Of a DNA stretch of 64,000 nucleotides, positions 8,870 to 17,579 are shown in pieces. Position 1 is the first letter of the stretch, and each line of letters begins with the position of its first letter. A program made the position numbers and the translations under genes. This stretch comes from Oceanospirillaceae bacterium (lineage in GTDB: Bacteria > Pseudomonadota > Gammaproteobacteria > Pseudomonadales > Oceanobacteraceae): NCBI GenBank assembly GCA_002724925.1, contig PBQA01000013.1, positions 434,001 through 498,000 of the forward strand. Direction: 5' to 3'. The notes below the pieces were generated by a model that was not told the DNA's origin, made no database searches, and saw only the letters and a list, made by a program, of their open reading frames with translations.

Positions 8870-9688
8870 ATGAGTGATCACAATAAAGTCTTAGTTGAAG
8901 TGCAGGACCATATTGCCTGGGTGTACCTGAACCGCCCGGAAAAACTGAATGGTCTGGATCTGGATATGTTCCATGGTCTGGTCGCGGCAGCGAAAAAGAT
9001 ACGTAAGGATCGTAGTGTTCGTGCGGTGATTCTTGCAGCGAAAGGTGAGTCGTTCTCTGCAGGGCTCGACTTCAAGGCGGTCAGTAAGAATCCATCGATG
9101 ATTCCGAAGCTGTTCCTCAAATTCCCCTGGACCAAAATGAACCTGGCGCAGCGTATTGCCCACATCTGGCGGGACCTGCCAGTGCCGGTGATCTGTGCGA
9201 TTCATGGCAATTGCTTTGGCGGAGGGATGCAGATTGCGCTTGCCGCGGATTATCGCATTGCGACGCCGGACGCCAACCTCTGCATTATGGAAATGAAATG
9301 GGGCCTGATTCCTGACATGAGCGGCATGGTGACGCTGTCGCGTCTGACTCGCGTTGATATCGCTCAGGAACTGACCATGACTGGTCGTCAGTTCAGTGCT
9401 GAAGAGGGTTTCAGTTATGGGCTGATTTCGAAGCTGGCCGATGATCCTCTGGCGGAAGCAAAGGCGCTGGCCGAGACTATCGCGTCGAAGTCACCAGATG
9501 CCATTGCCGCAACCAAATATCTCTTCAAGAAAACCTGGAAAGCGGACACCTGGAAAGCGCTTCGTTGGGAACGTTGGGTTCAGACTCGTCTGTTGGGTCG
9601 CAAGAATCAGCAGATCGCAATGAAGAATGGTCTGGCGGGTAAAGGCACTGAGCCGAAGCCATTCAAAGATCGTAGTAGCTTTAAGTAA
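8870..9688 (+). CDS. Crotonase-family enzyme, isomerase-like active site
   Basis: A 272-residue enoyl-CoA hydratase/isomerase fold protein. The oxyanion-hole segments are SAGLDFKAV (residues 63-71) and CFGGGMQIALAADYRIA (near 116-132). In canonical hydratases the first catalytic Glu lies in GGGxE; here that position is Gln (GGGMQ). The second Glu is kept in LCIMEMKWG, and an Asp follows in GLIPDMSG, as in dienoyl-CoA isomerases (E plus D). A double-bond isomerase or another crotonase reaction therefore fits better than water addition. It probably acts on fatty or aromatic acyl-CoA in the cytoplasm. Monocistronic, with a palindrome just upstream. Confidence 0.8.
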   Translation: MSDHNKVLVEVQDHIAWVYLNRPEKLNGLDLDMFHGLVAAAKKIRKDRSVRAVILAAKGESFSAGLDFKAVSKNPSMIPKLFLKFPWTKMNLAQRIAHIWRDLPVPVICAIHGNCFGGGMQIALAADYRIATPDANLCIMEMKWGLIPDMSGMVTLSRLTRVDIAQELTMTGRQFSAEEGFSYGLISKLADDPLAEAKALAETIASKSPDAIAATKYLFKKTWKADTWKALRWERWVQTRLLGRKNQQIAMKNGLAGKGTEPKPFKDRSSFK

Positions 9689-9708
9689 GTCCTTTAAATA
9701 GATTGGTT

Positions 9709-9808
9709 CCCCGGAACGGATCAGGTTCCTTCCTGAACGCCTCATCATCAGGCCATCGCGTCTCCGGGGCTGCGTCATAAAACCTTATTTCTGTTAAGGG
9801 ATTATGAC
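9709..9808. other. Structured intergenic element between convergent genes
   Basis: Two adjacent inverted-repeat structures. The first is closed by CCCCGGA (9709-9715) and TCCGGGG (9763-9769) and holds two inner hairpins: TCAGG/CCTGA (9721-9736) and a GCCT/AGGC pair, giving a three-way-junction shape. The second pairs GTCATAA (9774-9780) with TTATGAC (9802-9808) and CCTTA with TAAGG inside. Neither has a clear U-tract. It may be a bidirectional 3' processing or termination element, or a small RNA. I do not recognise a known RNA family. Confidence 0.45.
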
Positions 9809-9822
9809 GAGCTCTGTTTGCT

Positions 9823-11664
9823 TTAATCTTCCCCTAAGAAGCCACCGGTCTGGTGGGCCCACAGTTGCGCATAGATGCCGCCCTGTGCAAGCAGTTCTTC
9901 ATGCGTTCCCTGCTCGGCGATTTTGCCGTCATCCAGTACGATCAGCCGGTCCATTGCCGCGATGGTCGACAGACGGTGAGCAATGGCGATTACAGTTTTA
10001 TTTTCCATCAGGCGGTAGAGGCTTTGCTGAATAGCCGCCTCTACTTCTGAATCGAGCGCTGATGTTGCTTCGTCCAGAATCAGAATCGGCGCGTCTTTTA
10101 AGAGCACACGTGCAATGGCGATGCGTTGGCGCTGACCGCCGGAGAGTTTGACACCGCGTTCGCCGACCTGAGCGTCGTAGCCCGTGTTACCTTCCGGATC
10201 GTGGAGATCACGGATGAAGGCATCTGCTTCAGCTTTGCGGGCAGCGTCGAGTACTTCTGCGTCACTAGCATCAGGCCGACCGTAGAGGATGTTGTCGCGT
10301 ACGCTTCGGTGCAACAGGGAAGTATCCTGCGTCACCATGCCAATTTTTGATCGCAGACTCTCCTGCGACACCTGACTGATGTCCTGTCCGTCGATCTTAA
10401 TCTGTCCACTATCGATGTCGTAGAAGCGCAGCAGCAGATTGACGAGTGTGGATTTACCCGCGCCTGAGCGCCCAACCAGGCCGATCTTTTCACCGGGTTT
10501 GATGGTCAGGTTCAGAGCTTCAAATACTGGATAGCTCTTGTCGTCAGCGCCTTCGTATGAAAAGTGCACATCATCGAGAGCGATCTCCCCGTGTGTTGCC
10601 TTTAGTTTTGGCGCATTCACGGGGTCGGTAATGGTCTGTGGTTTCGCCAGCGTGTTCATACCGTCAGCCACTGTGCCCAGATTTTCAAAGAGTGAACTGA
10701 TCTCCCACATGATCCATTGCGCCATACCATTTACGCGTAGGGCCAGACTGACTGCAATCGCAATGGCGCCAACAGTGATGGCGCTGTCCATCCACAGCCA
10801 GATAGACAGGGCTGCGACGGTAAAGGCCAGCAGGTAGTTGATCATATTCACTGAAAAGTTCAGACCGGTGGCCAGGCGCATCTGGTGATATACCGTACCG
10901 AGGAAGCCATCCATGCTGTCACGGGCGTAAGACGTTTCCCGCTCTGTGTGTGAGAACAGTTTTACCGTCTGAATATTGGTGTAGCTGTCGACAACACGCC
11001 CTGTCATAACACTGCGGGCATCCGCCTGCTCTGTCGCAATTTTTTTCATGCGCGGCACAAAATAAAACTGAATACCTATGTAGGCCGCCAGCCAGACGAC
11101 CATGGGCAGCATCAGTCGCCAGTCTGCTGTGCCAATCATCACCAGGGCTGAAATAAAGTAGACGAGGATATAGACCAGCACATCCAGCAGCTTCATTACA
11201 GTTTCCCGGACTCCCAGCGCCGTTTGCATCACTTTGGTGGCAAGGCGTCCGGCGAAGTCGTTTTCATAAAAGTTCAGACTTTGCTTGAGCAGATAGCGGT
11301 GCGCCTGCCAGCGAATGCGCATTGGGTAATTGCCGAGCAATGACTGATAGGTGATCAGGGCATGCAGTAATACGACGACAGGCATGGCGACCAGCACCAC
11401 CAGGCTCATGAGCAGCAGTTTGGTGCCTTCGCTGGCAAATAAGGTGTCTGGGCTTTGCGTGGATAGCCAGTCGACCAGGTCACCCATAAAGCTGAAGAGG
11501 GTGACTTCAAGTATGGCGAGCATGGCGGTCAGACACGACATGGCCAGCAATGAGCCTTCCAGTCCTCGGGTGTAATGGCGGCAGAATGCATAGAGTCCCT
11601 GAGGAGGTTGCTCCGGATGTTCGGGAGGAAAGGGATTGATGCGTTTTTCAAAAAAGCTGAGCAT
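9823..11664 (-). CDS. ABC exporter, fused permease and ATPase
   Basis: A half-transporter of 613 residues with an N-terminal six-helix membrane domain (about residues 30-330) and a C-terminal nucleotide-binding domain. Walker A is GRSGAGKST (about residue 398), the Q-loop is in GMVTQDTS, the signature is LSGGQRQR, Walker B is ILILDEATSALD, and the H-loop is AHRLST. This is the MsbA/multidrug-type architecture, which works as a homodimer or with a second half. No second half-transporter gene is adjacent. The substrate is not predictable; lipid, peptide or drug export are all possible. It is divergent from speC across a 246-bp intergenic region and convergent with the crotonase gene. Confidence 0.88.
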   Translation of the reverse strand: MLSFFEKRINPFPPEHPEQPPQGLYAFCRHYTRGLEGSLLAMSCLTAMLAILEVTLFSFMGDLVDWLSTQSPDTLFASEGTKLLLMSLVVLVAMPVVVLLHALITYQSLLGNYPMRIRWQAHRYLLKQSLNFYENDFAGRLATKVMQTALGVRETVMKLLDVLVYILVYFISALVMIGTADWRLMLPMVVWLAAYIGIQFYFVPRMKKIATEQADARSVMTGRVVDSYTNIQTVKLFSHTERETSYARDSMDGFLGTVYHQMRLATGLNFSVNMINYLLAFTVAALSIWLWMDSAITVGAIAIAVSLALRVNGMAQWIMWEISSLFENLGTVADGMNTLAKPQTITDPVNAPKLKATHGEIALDDVHFSYEGADDKSYPVFEALNLTIKPGEKIGLVGRSGAGKSTLVNLLLRFYDIDSGQIKIDGQDISQVSQESLRSKIGMVTQDTSLLHRSVRDNILYGRPDASDAEVLDAARKAEADAFIRDLHDPEGNTGYDAQVGERGVKLSGGQRQRIAIARVLLKDAPILILDEATSALDSEVEAAIQQSLYRLMENKTVIAIAHRLSTIAAMDRLIVLDDGKIAEQGTHEELLAQGGIYAQLWAHQTGGFLGED

Positions 11665-11910
11665 AGATGTCCAGAGCCGGAGTGGAAGAGTAGTGCGAAA
11701 CAGGAACCTTAACGGTTTCTGGGAGTCATTTTAACCTGAATTGTGCTTGCAGGCTCTGGCAGAGTCTGTTGCACTGGAACGGACAATCCGCCCTACGTGA
11801 TTTTCTCATCGTAAGGGTAAGAAAATTTCACTGTACTGTTATTATAAATCCTCTATCTTTGCGCGACTTCAAACGCACAGCAGTCTGACCCTAAGGAGGT
11901 AGCGAGCCTG

Positions 11911-13074
11911 ATGTTGACCCAACCGGAAGCCTATTACGACGCCGATACTTTTGCCCGCATTAAAGCGGCTGCAGATCAGCAGGAAACGCCTGTTCTGATC
12001 GTGGATACCAAAACCTTCGGCGAGCAACTGGATCACCTGATGGCTTGCTTCCCTTATGCAAACACCTACTACGCGGTGAAAGCGAATCCTGAGGTAGCAG
12101 TGCTGGAAATCCTTCGTGACCGCGGCTGTAACTTTGACATTGCCAGCCGTTACGAGCTCGACAAGGTGTTGTCGCTGGGTGTGGGTGGTGACCGAGTCAG
12201 TTTCGGTAACACCATCAAGAAGATAAAAGACATTCGCTACGCCTATGAGAAGGGGGTTCGTCTGTTCGCATCGGACTCAGAAGCCGATCTTCGCAATATT
12301 GCAGAAGCTGCTCCAGGGTCGAAAGTGTTTGTACGCATTCTGACCGAAGGCTCTCAGACCGCAGACTGGCCACTGTCGCGTAAGTTTGGTTGTCATGTGG
12401 ACATGGCCATTGAGCTTTGCATTATGGCGCGTGACCTGGGACTGAAACCTTATGGTATTTCGTTTCATGTTGGCTCTCAGCAACGTGACATTGGTGCCTG
12501 GGACTCTGCGATCGCTAAGGTTAAGTGGATCTTCGAGCGCCTGAAGGAAGAAGAAAATATTGAGATGAAAATGGTCAACCTCGGGGGCGGGTTCCCGGCG
12601 AACTACATCAGCCGCACCAACCCTCTGGAGACCTACGCAGAAGAGATTACCCGATTCCTGAAAGAGGATTTCGGCGACGAGCTGCCTGACGTTATTCTCG
12701 AGCCGGGTCGATCACTGGCTGCGAACGCAGGTATTCTGGTCAGCGAAGTGGTGCTGGTCAGCCGCAAGAACCGTACCGGTCTGGACCGCTGGGTCTACAC
12801 CGATATCGGCAAATTTGGTGGCTTCGTAGAAACAATGGACGAGGCGATCAAGTATCCACTCTATGTGGAAAAAGACGGTGACACTGAAGAGGTAATTATT
12901 GCAGGCCCGACCTGTGATTCGGCTGACATCCTGTACGAACAGTACAAGTATGAACTGCCACTCTCTCTCGAAGCCGGTGATCGTATGTACTGGTTCTCCA
13001 CCGGCGCGTACACCACCACCTACAGTGCGATTGAATTTAACGGTTTCCCTCCGTTAAAAACGATCTGCATCTGA
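11911..13074 (+). CDS. speC: Ornithine decarboxylase, fold-type III
   Basis: A PLP enzyme of 387 residues that decarboxylates ornithine to putrescine. It belongs to the alanine-racemase-fold (eukaryote-like) group, not the large enterobacterial SpeC group, and closely resembles the Pseudomonas protein of the same length. The PLP Lys is K57 in YYAVKANPE. HVGSQQRD binds near the phosphate, LEPGRS follows, and the catalytic Cys from the partner subunit is C335 in GPTCDSAD. An ideal AAGGAGGT lies about 10 bp before the ATG. A strong terminator follows. Lysine decarboxylation as a side or main activity cannot be excluded from sequence. Confidence 0.92.
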   Translation: MLTQPEAYYDADTFARIKAAADQQETPVLIVDTKTFGEQLDHLMACFPYANTYYAVKANPEVAVLEILRDRGCNFDIASRYELDKVLSLGVGGDRVSFGNTIKKIKDIRYAYEKGVRLFASDSEADLRNIAEAAPGSKVFVRILTEGSQTADWPLSRKFGCHVDMAIELCIMARDLGLKPYGISFHVGSQQRDIGAWDSAIAKVKWIFERLKEEENIEMKMVNLGGGFPANYISRTNPLETYAEEITRFLKEDFGDELPDVILEPGRSLAANAGILVSEVVLVSRKNRTGLDRWVYTDIGKFGGFVETMDEAIKYPLYVEKDGDTEEVIIAGPTCDSADILYEQYKYELPLSLEAGDRMYWFSTGAYTTTYSAIEFNGFPPLKTICI

Positions 13075-13085
13075 TCTCTCCTGTA

Positions 13086-13124
13086 AAAAAAGAAGCCAGG
13101 CGCACAGCGTCTGGCTTTTTTTTA
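13086..13124. terminator. Bidirectional terminator after speC
   Basis: AGCCAGGCGC and the imperfect complement GCGTCTGGCT pair around a short loop, with an A-run on the left and eight Ts on the right. It lies 12 bp after the speC stop. Confidence 0.9.
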
Positions 13125-13422
13125 TCACTCCGCTGACCCATATTCCGTTGTACTTCAGGGATTCGCAGAGAGTTGATCTTCGTTGACTGCGCTCCGCAGC
13201 ACAGCCGGCTTATTTCCAGCCAATCTCAGTTACCGCGGCGACACGCAAAATAAATCGCCCTGAAAACATATCAGTTACGTGACGGTAGGTAGATTTCAGG
13301 GCTCGATTTTGCTCTGACGGTCGCGCGGCGCCTTTATTGTCTGGCGCCGCCTGAATGTCTGCTGAGCCCAGTAAACGAAGCTCTTATGCAGAAACGGATA
13401 TGAGAGTCAGCTGGGTTATAAA
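13125..13422. other. Non-coding stretch with two inverted repeats
   Basis: About 300 bp between convergent speC and the methyltransferase gene, without a plausible coding frame. CCCTGAAA (13258-13265) pairs with TTTCAGGG (13294-13301), and GCGGCGCC (13325-13332) pairs with GGCGCCGC (13343-13350). The second is a strong GC hairpin and could stop transcription of the minus-strand gene that ends at 13423, though it lacks a T-run. A small RNA is possible. Confidence 0.4.
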
Positions 13423-14733
13423 TCAGTTTTGACGACTCATTACAGCAACAAACATGGTATCGGAATCGACATCCGGTGCACCGAGCAGTCGCGAACTTTC
13501 CAGAGCAAAGTCAGCGTGATTTTTCAGAAAGGCTTCCACCGCATCTTCGTTTTCTTCCGCCAGCCAGCTACAGGTCGCATAGATCAGTTTACCGCCACTG
13601 CGCACAGCGTCACTCGCATGGTTTAACAGTTGTTGCTGCAAAGCAGTCAACTCGTTCAGGTAGTCGTCGTTGAGTCGATTGCGGGCGTCCGGGTTACGAC
13701 GCCATGTGCCCGTAGCGGTGCAGGGGGCATCAATCAATACTTTATCGAAACCTTTCTGTCGGGCAATTTCTTTAGGCAAGCGCAAAGGTGCTTCGCCGTC
13801 CCAGACAAAGGTACGGATATTGGCAATACCGGCACGCTTGGCACGTTTTTTCAGCTCAGTGAGTTTGAATTCTTTGAGATCAGTGGCGACCACCGCACCT
13901 TTCCCGCCCATGCCGTCAGCGATGGCCAGGGTCTTTCCGCCAGCACCCGCACAGGCGTCCCAGATTTTTTCTCCGGGTTGCGCGTTCACTGCGGCTGCAA
14001 TCTGTTGACTGGCAAAGTCCTGAACTTCAACACGACCTTCTTTATACGCATCGGTCTGTTGAACGCCGAAGCCACCGGTAGCGCACAGTCCGTGTTTATT
14101 GAGGTTAACCTCCACTCCGGCAGTCTTAAGTTCATCGCACAGAGCTTTCGCATCCTGTGCAGCGGCCGGACGCAACCAGAGCGGCGGACGGCTTTGCTGC
14201 ATGCGCATAAACTCCTGTCGGTGCTTGTCGCTCCAACCAGACAGCTCCGTTCGACGGTCAATCACGCCGGCCAGAGACGCATCAATACCAAACCAGATAT
14301 AAGCCAGTGGTGAATCCGGGTTCTTACGCACCCAGGCAGCGGTGTCGTCGACCGTTGTTTTGCGGCTGCCGGCCTGCCAGTCGTTGGGAATGTACCATTG
14401 CGAGTAGCTGCGGCGCTGAATCCAGAACCAGAAGTTATTGCGACTCAGGCTTTCTGCCTGCTCAGGGTTCCATTGCTCAGCCCAGGCTTGCCAATCCTGA
14501 TCGAGGCCGCGTTCCTGGATAAGCTCAAGGGCACACGCGAGCTGGCGAAAGCGCAGTGCATGCTGCATGGCACTGCCGAGTTCCAGAGGCATGGTTTCGC
14601 GGAAGCGCTTACGCCAGCTGGCTGCTTCATGCTTGAGCCAGCGATCAAAGTGCGCGTTAGCGGGTTGGCTTAACCATTTCAGCCAGAGCGTATGAAGCTG
14701 GTTGTAGTTGATCAGTAAGGGCTTGTCGATCAT
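13423..14733 (-). CDS. RsmB/NOP-family RNA m5C methyltransferase
   Basis: A 436-residue protein with a C-terminal Rossmann SAM-methyltransferase domain. Motif I is DACAGAGGKTL, motif IV DAPCTATGTWRRNPD holds one of the two cysteines, and motif VI YATCSWLAEEN holds the other; both are needed for the covalent m5C mechanism. The N-terminal 200 residues are a helical targeting region without an obvious NusB or PUA domain. Members methylate rRNA or tRNA cytosines, but which position this one modifies is not readable, so I give no rsm letter. Single gene, convergent with speC. Its start is followed upstream by the AraC regulator on the same strand. Confidence 0.85.
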   Translation of the reverse strand: MIDKPLLINYNQLHTLWLKWLSQPANAHFDRWLKHEAASWRKRFRETMPLELGSAMQHALRFRQLACALELIQERGLDQDWQAWAEQWNPEQAESLSRNNFWFWIQRRSYSQWYIPNDWQAGSRKTTVDDTAAWVRKNPDSPLAYIWFGIDASLAGVIDRRTELSGWSDKHRQEFMRMQQSRPPLWLRPAAAQDAKALCDELKTAGVEVNLNKHGLCATGGFGVQQTDAYKEGRVEVQDFASQQIAAAVNAQPGEKIWDACAGAGGKTLAIADGMGGKGAVVATDLKEFKLTELKKRAKRAGIANIRTFVWDGEAPLRLPKEIARQKGFDKVLIDAPCTATGTWRRNPDARNRLNDDYLNELTALQQQLLNHASDAVRSGGKLIYATCSWLAEENEDAVEAFLKNHADFALESSRLLGAPDVDSDTMFVAVMSRQN

Positions 14734-14781
14734 AGGTGTCTCCGGCCGGTGAGAATGGCGGCGCAGTATACCCGAAAGTGA

Positions 14782-15807
14782 TCAGCCCGTACTGCCTTGT
14801 CTGTATTGGCTCGGGCTGGCGCCGGACCAGTTTTTAAATGCTTTGGCGAAGTTACTTGCGTCGCTATAGCCTAGCTGGTCTGCAATCTGATCCACCGACA
14901 GCGTAGTATCCTTCAGCAGGCGTTGCGCTTTGCTATAGCGCAGCTCATCTTTGATCTGCTGAAAACTGCGCTCTTCGGCTTTGAGTTTTCGGTTCAGGGT
15001 CGCGGCCGACATAAACAGCATATTCGCGACATCCTCCACGGTTGGCATCTCTGCCAGGTGATCGTTAAGTATCTCTCTGACTTTACCCGCCATGGTATTG
15101 GTCTCGGTCACCTGTGTCATCGCCTGGGTTAGTTCCTGCTGGGCAAGATCGGCCAGTTTTGGATCAAAGAAGGGCAGCATGCCGTCGAGTGCCTTGCGGG
15201 GCCAGGTCAGGCAATTAATAGGGGCGCCAGTGTATACGGCGCAATTGGGCAAGATATCCTGGCTGGATAGGTCACCACGGCAGGCAATCTGAATCATGCT
15301 GCGCGCGTTACGTGACTCGGCAGGTACAAGAGTACGGCAGATGGTCTCGACGCTGGCCAGAAACGCCAGAACCATAAAAAATCCGGCCCGGCTGTCGGGA
15401 ATACGGGTGGTGATGTAAAGGTGACGACTACTTTTGTCGGTTTCGCGACGCAGTTCAAACAGCTGCACGCGGGTTTCGATGAACTGTTCTACTTTACCCG
15501 CTGCATCTTCCATGGTGGCACTGTATTGGGCCGCGTAGCCCAGTGCGCCATGCTTGGAGAGGGTCATACGCTTGCCGAACTCCAGAGCAGCGGACAGGTC
15601 CACGTGCTCGAGGAAGTTGTCGATCAGTAGCAAAGCGGACTCATGTCCGATCTGCACGCTGGGCATGAACATCAGGTTTTCAGGTAGTCCGGTGCCCTCC
15701 AGGAGCGCAGACATGGGGATGCCACGCTCAAAGGCCATCTCGCCAAGCAGTATAAGGTAATCAGACGAGAGTCTGTGCTCACCCGATCCGATGGTTTTAG
15801 TCGTCAT
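14782..15807 (-). CDS. AraC-family transcriptional regulator
   Basis: A 341-residue protein starting at the ATG of MTTKTIGSGEHRLS; a 15-residue upstream extension is open but unlikely. The N-terminal 220 residues match the Arabinose_bd-type sensor domain found in OruR/ArgR-like regulators of pseudomonads. The C-terminal 100 residues are the AraC double helix-turn-helix, with the second recognition region reading IADQLGYSDASNFAKAFKNWSGASPSQYR. It is divergent from the PF10118 gene across about 160 bp that contain a direct repeat, so it probably controls that gene. The effector is unknown. Confidence 0.9.
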   Translation of the reverse strand: MTTKTIGSGEHRLSSDYLILLGEMAFERGIPMSALLEGTGLPENLMFMPSVQIGHESALLLIDNFLEHVDLSAALEFGKRMTLSKHGALGYAAQYSATMEDAAGKVEQFIETRVQLFELRRETDKSSRHLYITTRIPDSRAGFFMVLAFLASVETICRTLVPAESRNARSMIQIACRGDLSSQDILPNCAVYTGAPINCLTWPRKALDGMLPFFDPKLADLAQQELTQAMTQVTETNTMAGKVREILNDHLAEMPTVEDVANMLFMSAATLNRKLKAEERSFQQIKDELRYSKAQRLLKDTTLSVDQIADQLGYSDASNFAKAFKNWSGASPSQYRQGSTG

Positions 15808-15872
15808 AGATACCAGATGCCAGTTTTGAACCACAGGGTGAAAGCATTGCACCCCAAAATATCCGGATCAGT

Positions 15873-15894
15873 ATGTCATAGTGATTGCATGTCA
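15873..15894. promoter_or_regulatory. Candidate AraC-type operator (ATGTCA direct repeat)
   Basis: ATGTCA at 15873-15878 and again at 15889-15894 lie 16 bp apart in the region between the divergent AraC regulator and PF10118 genes. Direct repeats of this kind are usual for AraC-family binding. There is no experimental or consensus support. Confidence 0.35.
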
Positions 15895-15965
15895 GGTATG
15901 TGAATTCTGGCCAACGATACAGAAATTAACAATTCGTGGACGGGCTTCCCTAAGAGGGTGATCGT

Positions 15966-16808
15966 ATGACTAATATTAAGAATAAATCTGCACAGGTTGA
16001 GATCAAACCGCGTCGCATGGCGTTCGATACTGAATCGCCGATGAATAAATACGCTTTTAAAAATAATTCACTGATCAGCACCTTTTTCTATGCGCTATCG
16101 GCGCTTTTCCCTGATGGTGAACGGTTCTTTATTCACTCCGTGCGTAACTACCGCGACGACATCAAAGACGAGACTCTGAAGGAGCAGATCCGTGGTTTTA
16201 TTGGTCAGGAAGCTCACCATGGCGTATCGCATGAAGCGTTAAACCAGGCAATTACCGACATGGGCTTTCCCATGGATCGTATCGTCGGCCGCTTGCACAA
16301 GCGCGTTGATTTTCTGAAGAAATTCAGCCGCGAACGTCAGCTTGCTTTGACGGTTGCCATGGAGCACTTCACAGCGTCATTGGCGGAATTTTTGCTCAAG
16401 AATCCCGAAATACTCGAAGATGCAGATCCGACGGTTCGTAAGATGCTGCTGTGGCATGCTGTAGAAGAAATTGAACACAAGGCTGTCGCGTTTGATGTAT
16501 ATCGTGAGCACGTAAATGATGAGTTTATGCGTAAGCGGGTGATGGTGATTTCTATGATCAGTCTGTTTTCTCGTTTGGCTATGTATCAGGTCTGGCTACT
16601 GCGTTCGCAGCGTCACTTTCCAAGCTGGAGAGAGTGGAAAGAAGCCGCAGTATTTTTCTGGGGTAAGAAGGGCGTTCTTCGCGATAACATGAAAGGATTA
16701 GCGAAGTTCTTCAAAACCGGTTTCCATCCATGGGATATTGATCAGAACTACCTGATTGAGAACTGGGAAGAGAGATACCCCGATATTGCTGCACTGCAGG
16801 TGAATTAA
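15966..16808 (+). CDS. PF10118-type putative metal-dependent hydrolase
   Basis: A 280-residue, mostly helical protein of the family annotated as predicted metal-dependent hydrolase. Conserved metal-ligand-like residues occur in FIGQEAHHGVSHE (near 79-91), in VAMEHFTASLAEFLL and in LLWHAVEEIEHKAVAFDVY (near 162-180). This E-x-x-H pattern in helices suggests a di-iron ferritin-like site. The real reaction of the family is not established to my knowledge. It is divergent from an AraC regulator, as is common for catabolic genes. No signal peptide. Confidence 0.75.
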   Translation: MTNIKNKSAQVEIKPRRMAFDTESPMNKYAFKNNSLISTFFYALSALFPDGERFFIHSVRNYRDDIKDETLKEQIRGFIGQEAHHGVSHEALNQAITDMGFPMDRIVGRLHKRVDFLKKFSRERQLALTVAMEHFTASLAEFLLKNPEILEDADPTVRKMLLWHAVEEIEHKAVAFDVYREHVNDEFMRKRVMVISMISLFSRLAMYQVWLLRSQRHFPSWREWKEAAVFFWGKKGVLRDNMKGLAKFFKTGFHPWDIDQNYLIENWEERYPDIAALQVN

Positions 16809-16910
16809 TCTGCCGAACGATATTGTTTGACGACGCCCGGCAATGCCGGGCGTTTTCGTCTGTGAGCAGCTCAGGCATAATGCCGCCAGATTTAATTCTG
16901 TGGAGCGCTT

Positions 16911-17579
16911 ATGAAGCACGATTTCTGGCACGAACGTTGGGAAAAACAGGAGATTGGTTTTCACTTGAGCGATACCAATCCCGCCCTTACCAGTCACTGG
17001 CATACCATTCCTGTCGATCTAGGCGAGCGTGTTCTGGTACCACTCTGTGGGAAGTCGGTAGATATCCTATGGCTGCTGCGTGAAGGCTATCAGGTAGTAG
17101 GCGTAGAGTTGAGTGAAATTGCGCTGGATGCACTGGCTGAGTCGATCGAAGAGACCTTCAGTCTGGCGGTCGATAAGCAGCAGGTGGGTAACCTCATCCT
17201 CTACCGGGCTGCAGGTATTCTGCTGATTTGCGGTGATTGGTTCAGCCTGACTTCATTTGATACTGGGCCAATCGATGCGGTTTATGATCGTGCAGCACTG
17301 GTCGCAATGCCTGAAGAGATGAGGGCCGACTATGCCAGCCAGCTGCTGAAGGTGTCAGAAAATGCACCTCAGTTGCTGGTTACGTTTGAGTACGACCAGA
17401 ACGAGATGTCGGGACCGCCGTTTGCTGTGGATCAGGCACAGGTTGAGTCGTTTTACGCCGATGCGATGAACATTGATCTGATGGCTGATAAAGACTGCCT
17501 GGTTGATGAGCCCAAGTTTCGCGAGCGTGGCCTCTCTGCGTTGCGTGAAAAAGTGCTTCGCCTCACGCCAAAGGGCTGA
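16911..17579 (+). CDS. tpm: Thiopurine S-methyltransferase
   Basis: A 222-residue SAM-dependent methyltransferase. The N-terminal block DFWHERWEKQEIGFHL with the VPLCGKSVDILWL motif is diagnostic of bacterial TPMT, and GVELSEIA is the acidic end of motif I. Bacterial members methylate thiopurines and can methylate selenium and tellurium oxyanion products, giving resistance. Cytosolic. Its last 17 bases overlap convergently with the end of trmO on the other strand. Confidence 0.9.
   Translation: MKHDFWHERWEKQEIGFHLSDTNPALTSHWHTIPVDLGERVLVPLCGKSVDILWLLREGYQVVGVELSEIALDALAESIEETFSLAVDKQQVGNLILYRAAGILLICGDWFSLTSFDTGPIDAVYDRAALVAMPEEMRADYASQLLKVSENAPQLLVTFEYDQNEMSGPPFAVDQAQVESFYADAMNIDLMADKDCLVDEPKFRERGLSALREKVLRLTPKG

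Noticed and set aside
9709-9769. Possible hammerhead ribozyme on the minus strand (CUGAUGA followed by GAA)
   Set aside because: The CUGAUGA is present but GAAA is not, no stem I is adjacent to it, and the expected cleavage position carries G. A chance match is more likely.
9700-9780. Possible 4.5S/SRP RNA because of GGAAGGAA on the minus strand
   Set aside because: The flanking AGGTCC and AGCAGCC of the SRP core are missing and the pairing does not match.
13630-14313. 227-codon plus-strand open frame inside the RNA methyltransferase gene
   Set aside because: It lies opposite the conserved methyltransferase motifs and shows no family resemblance; a shadow frame.
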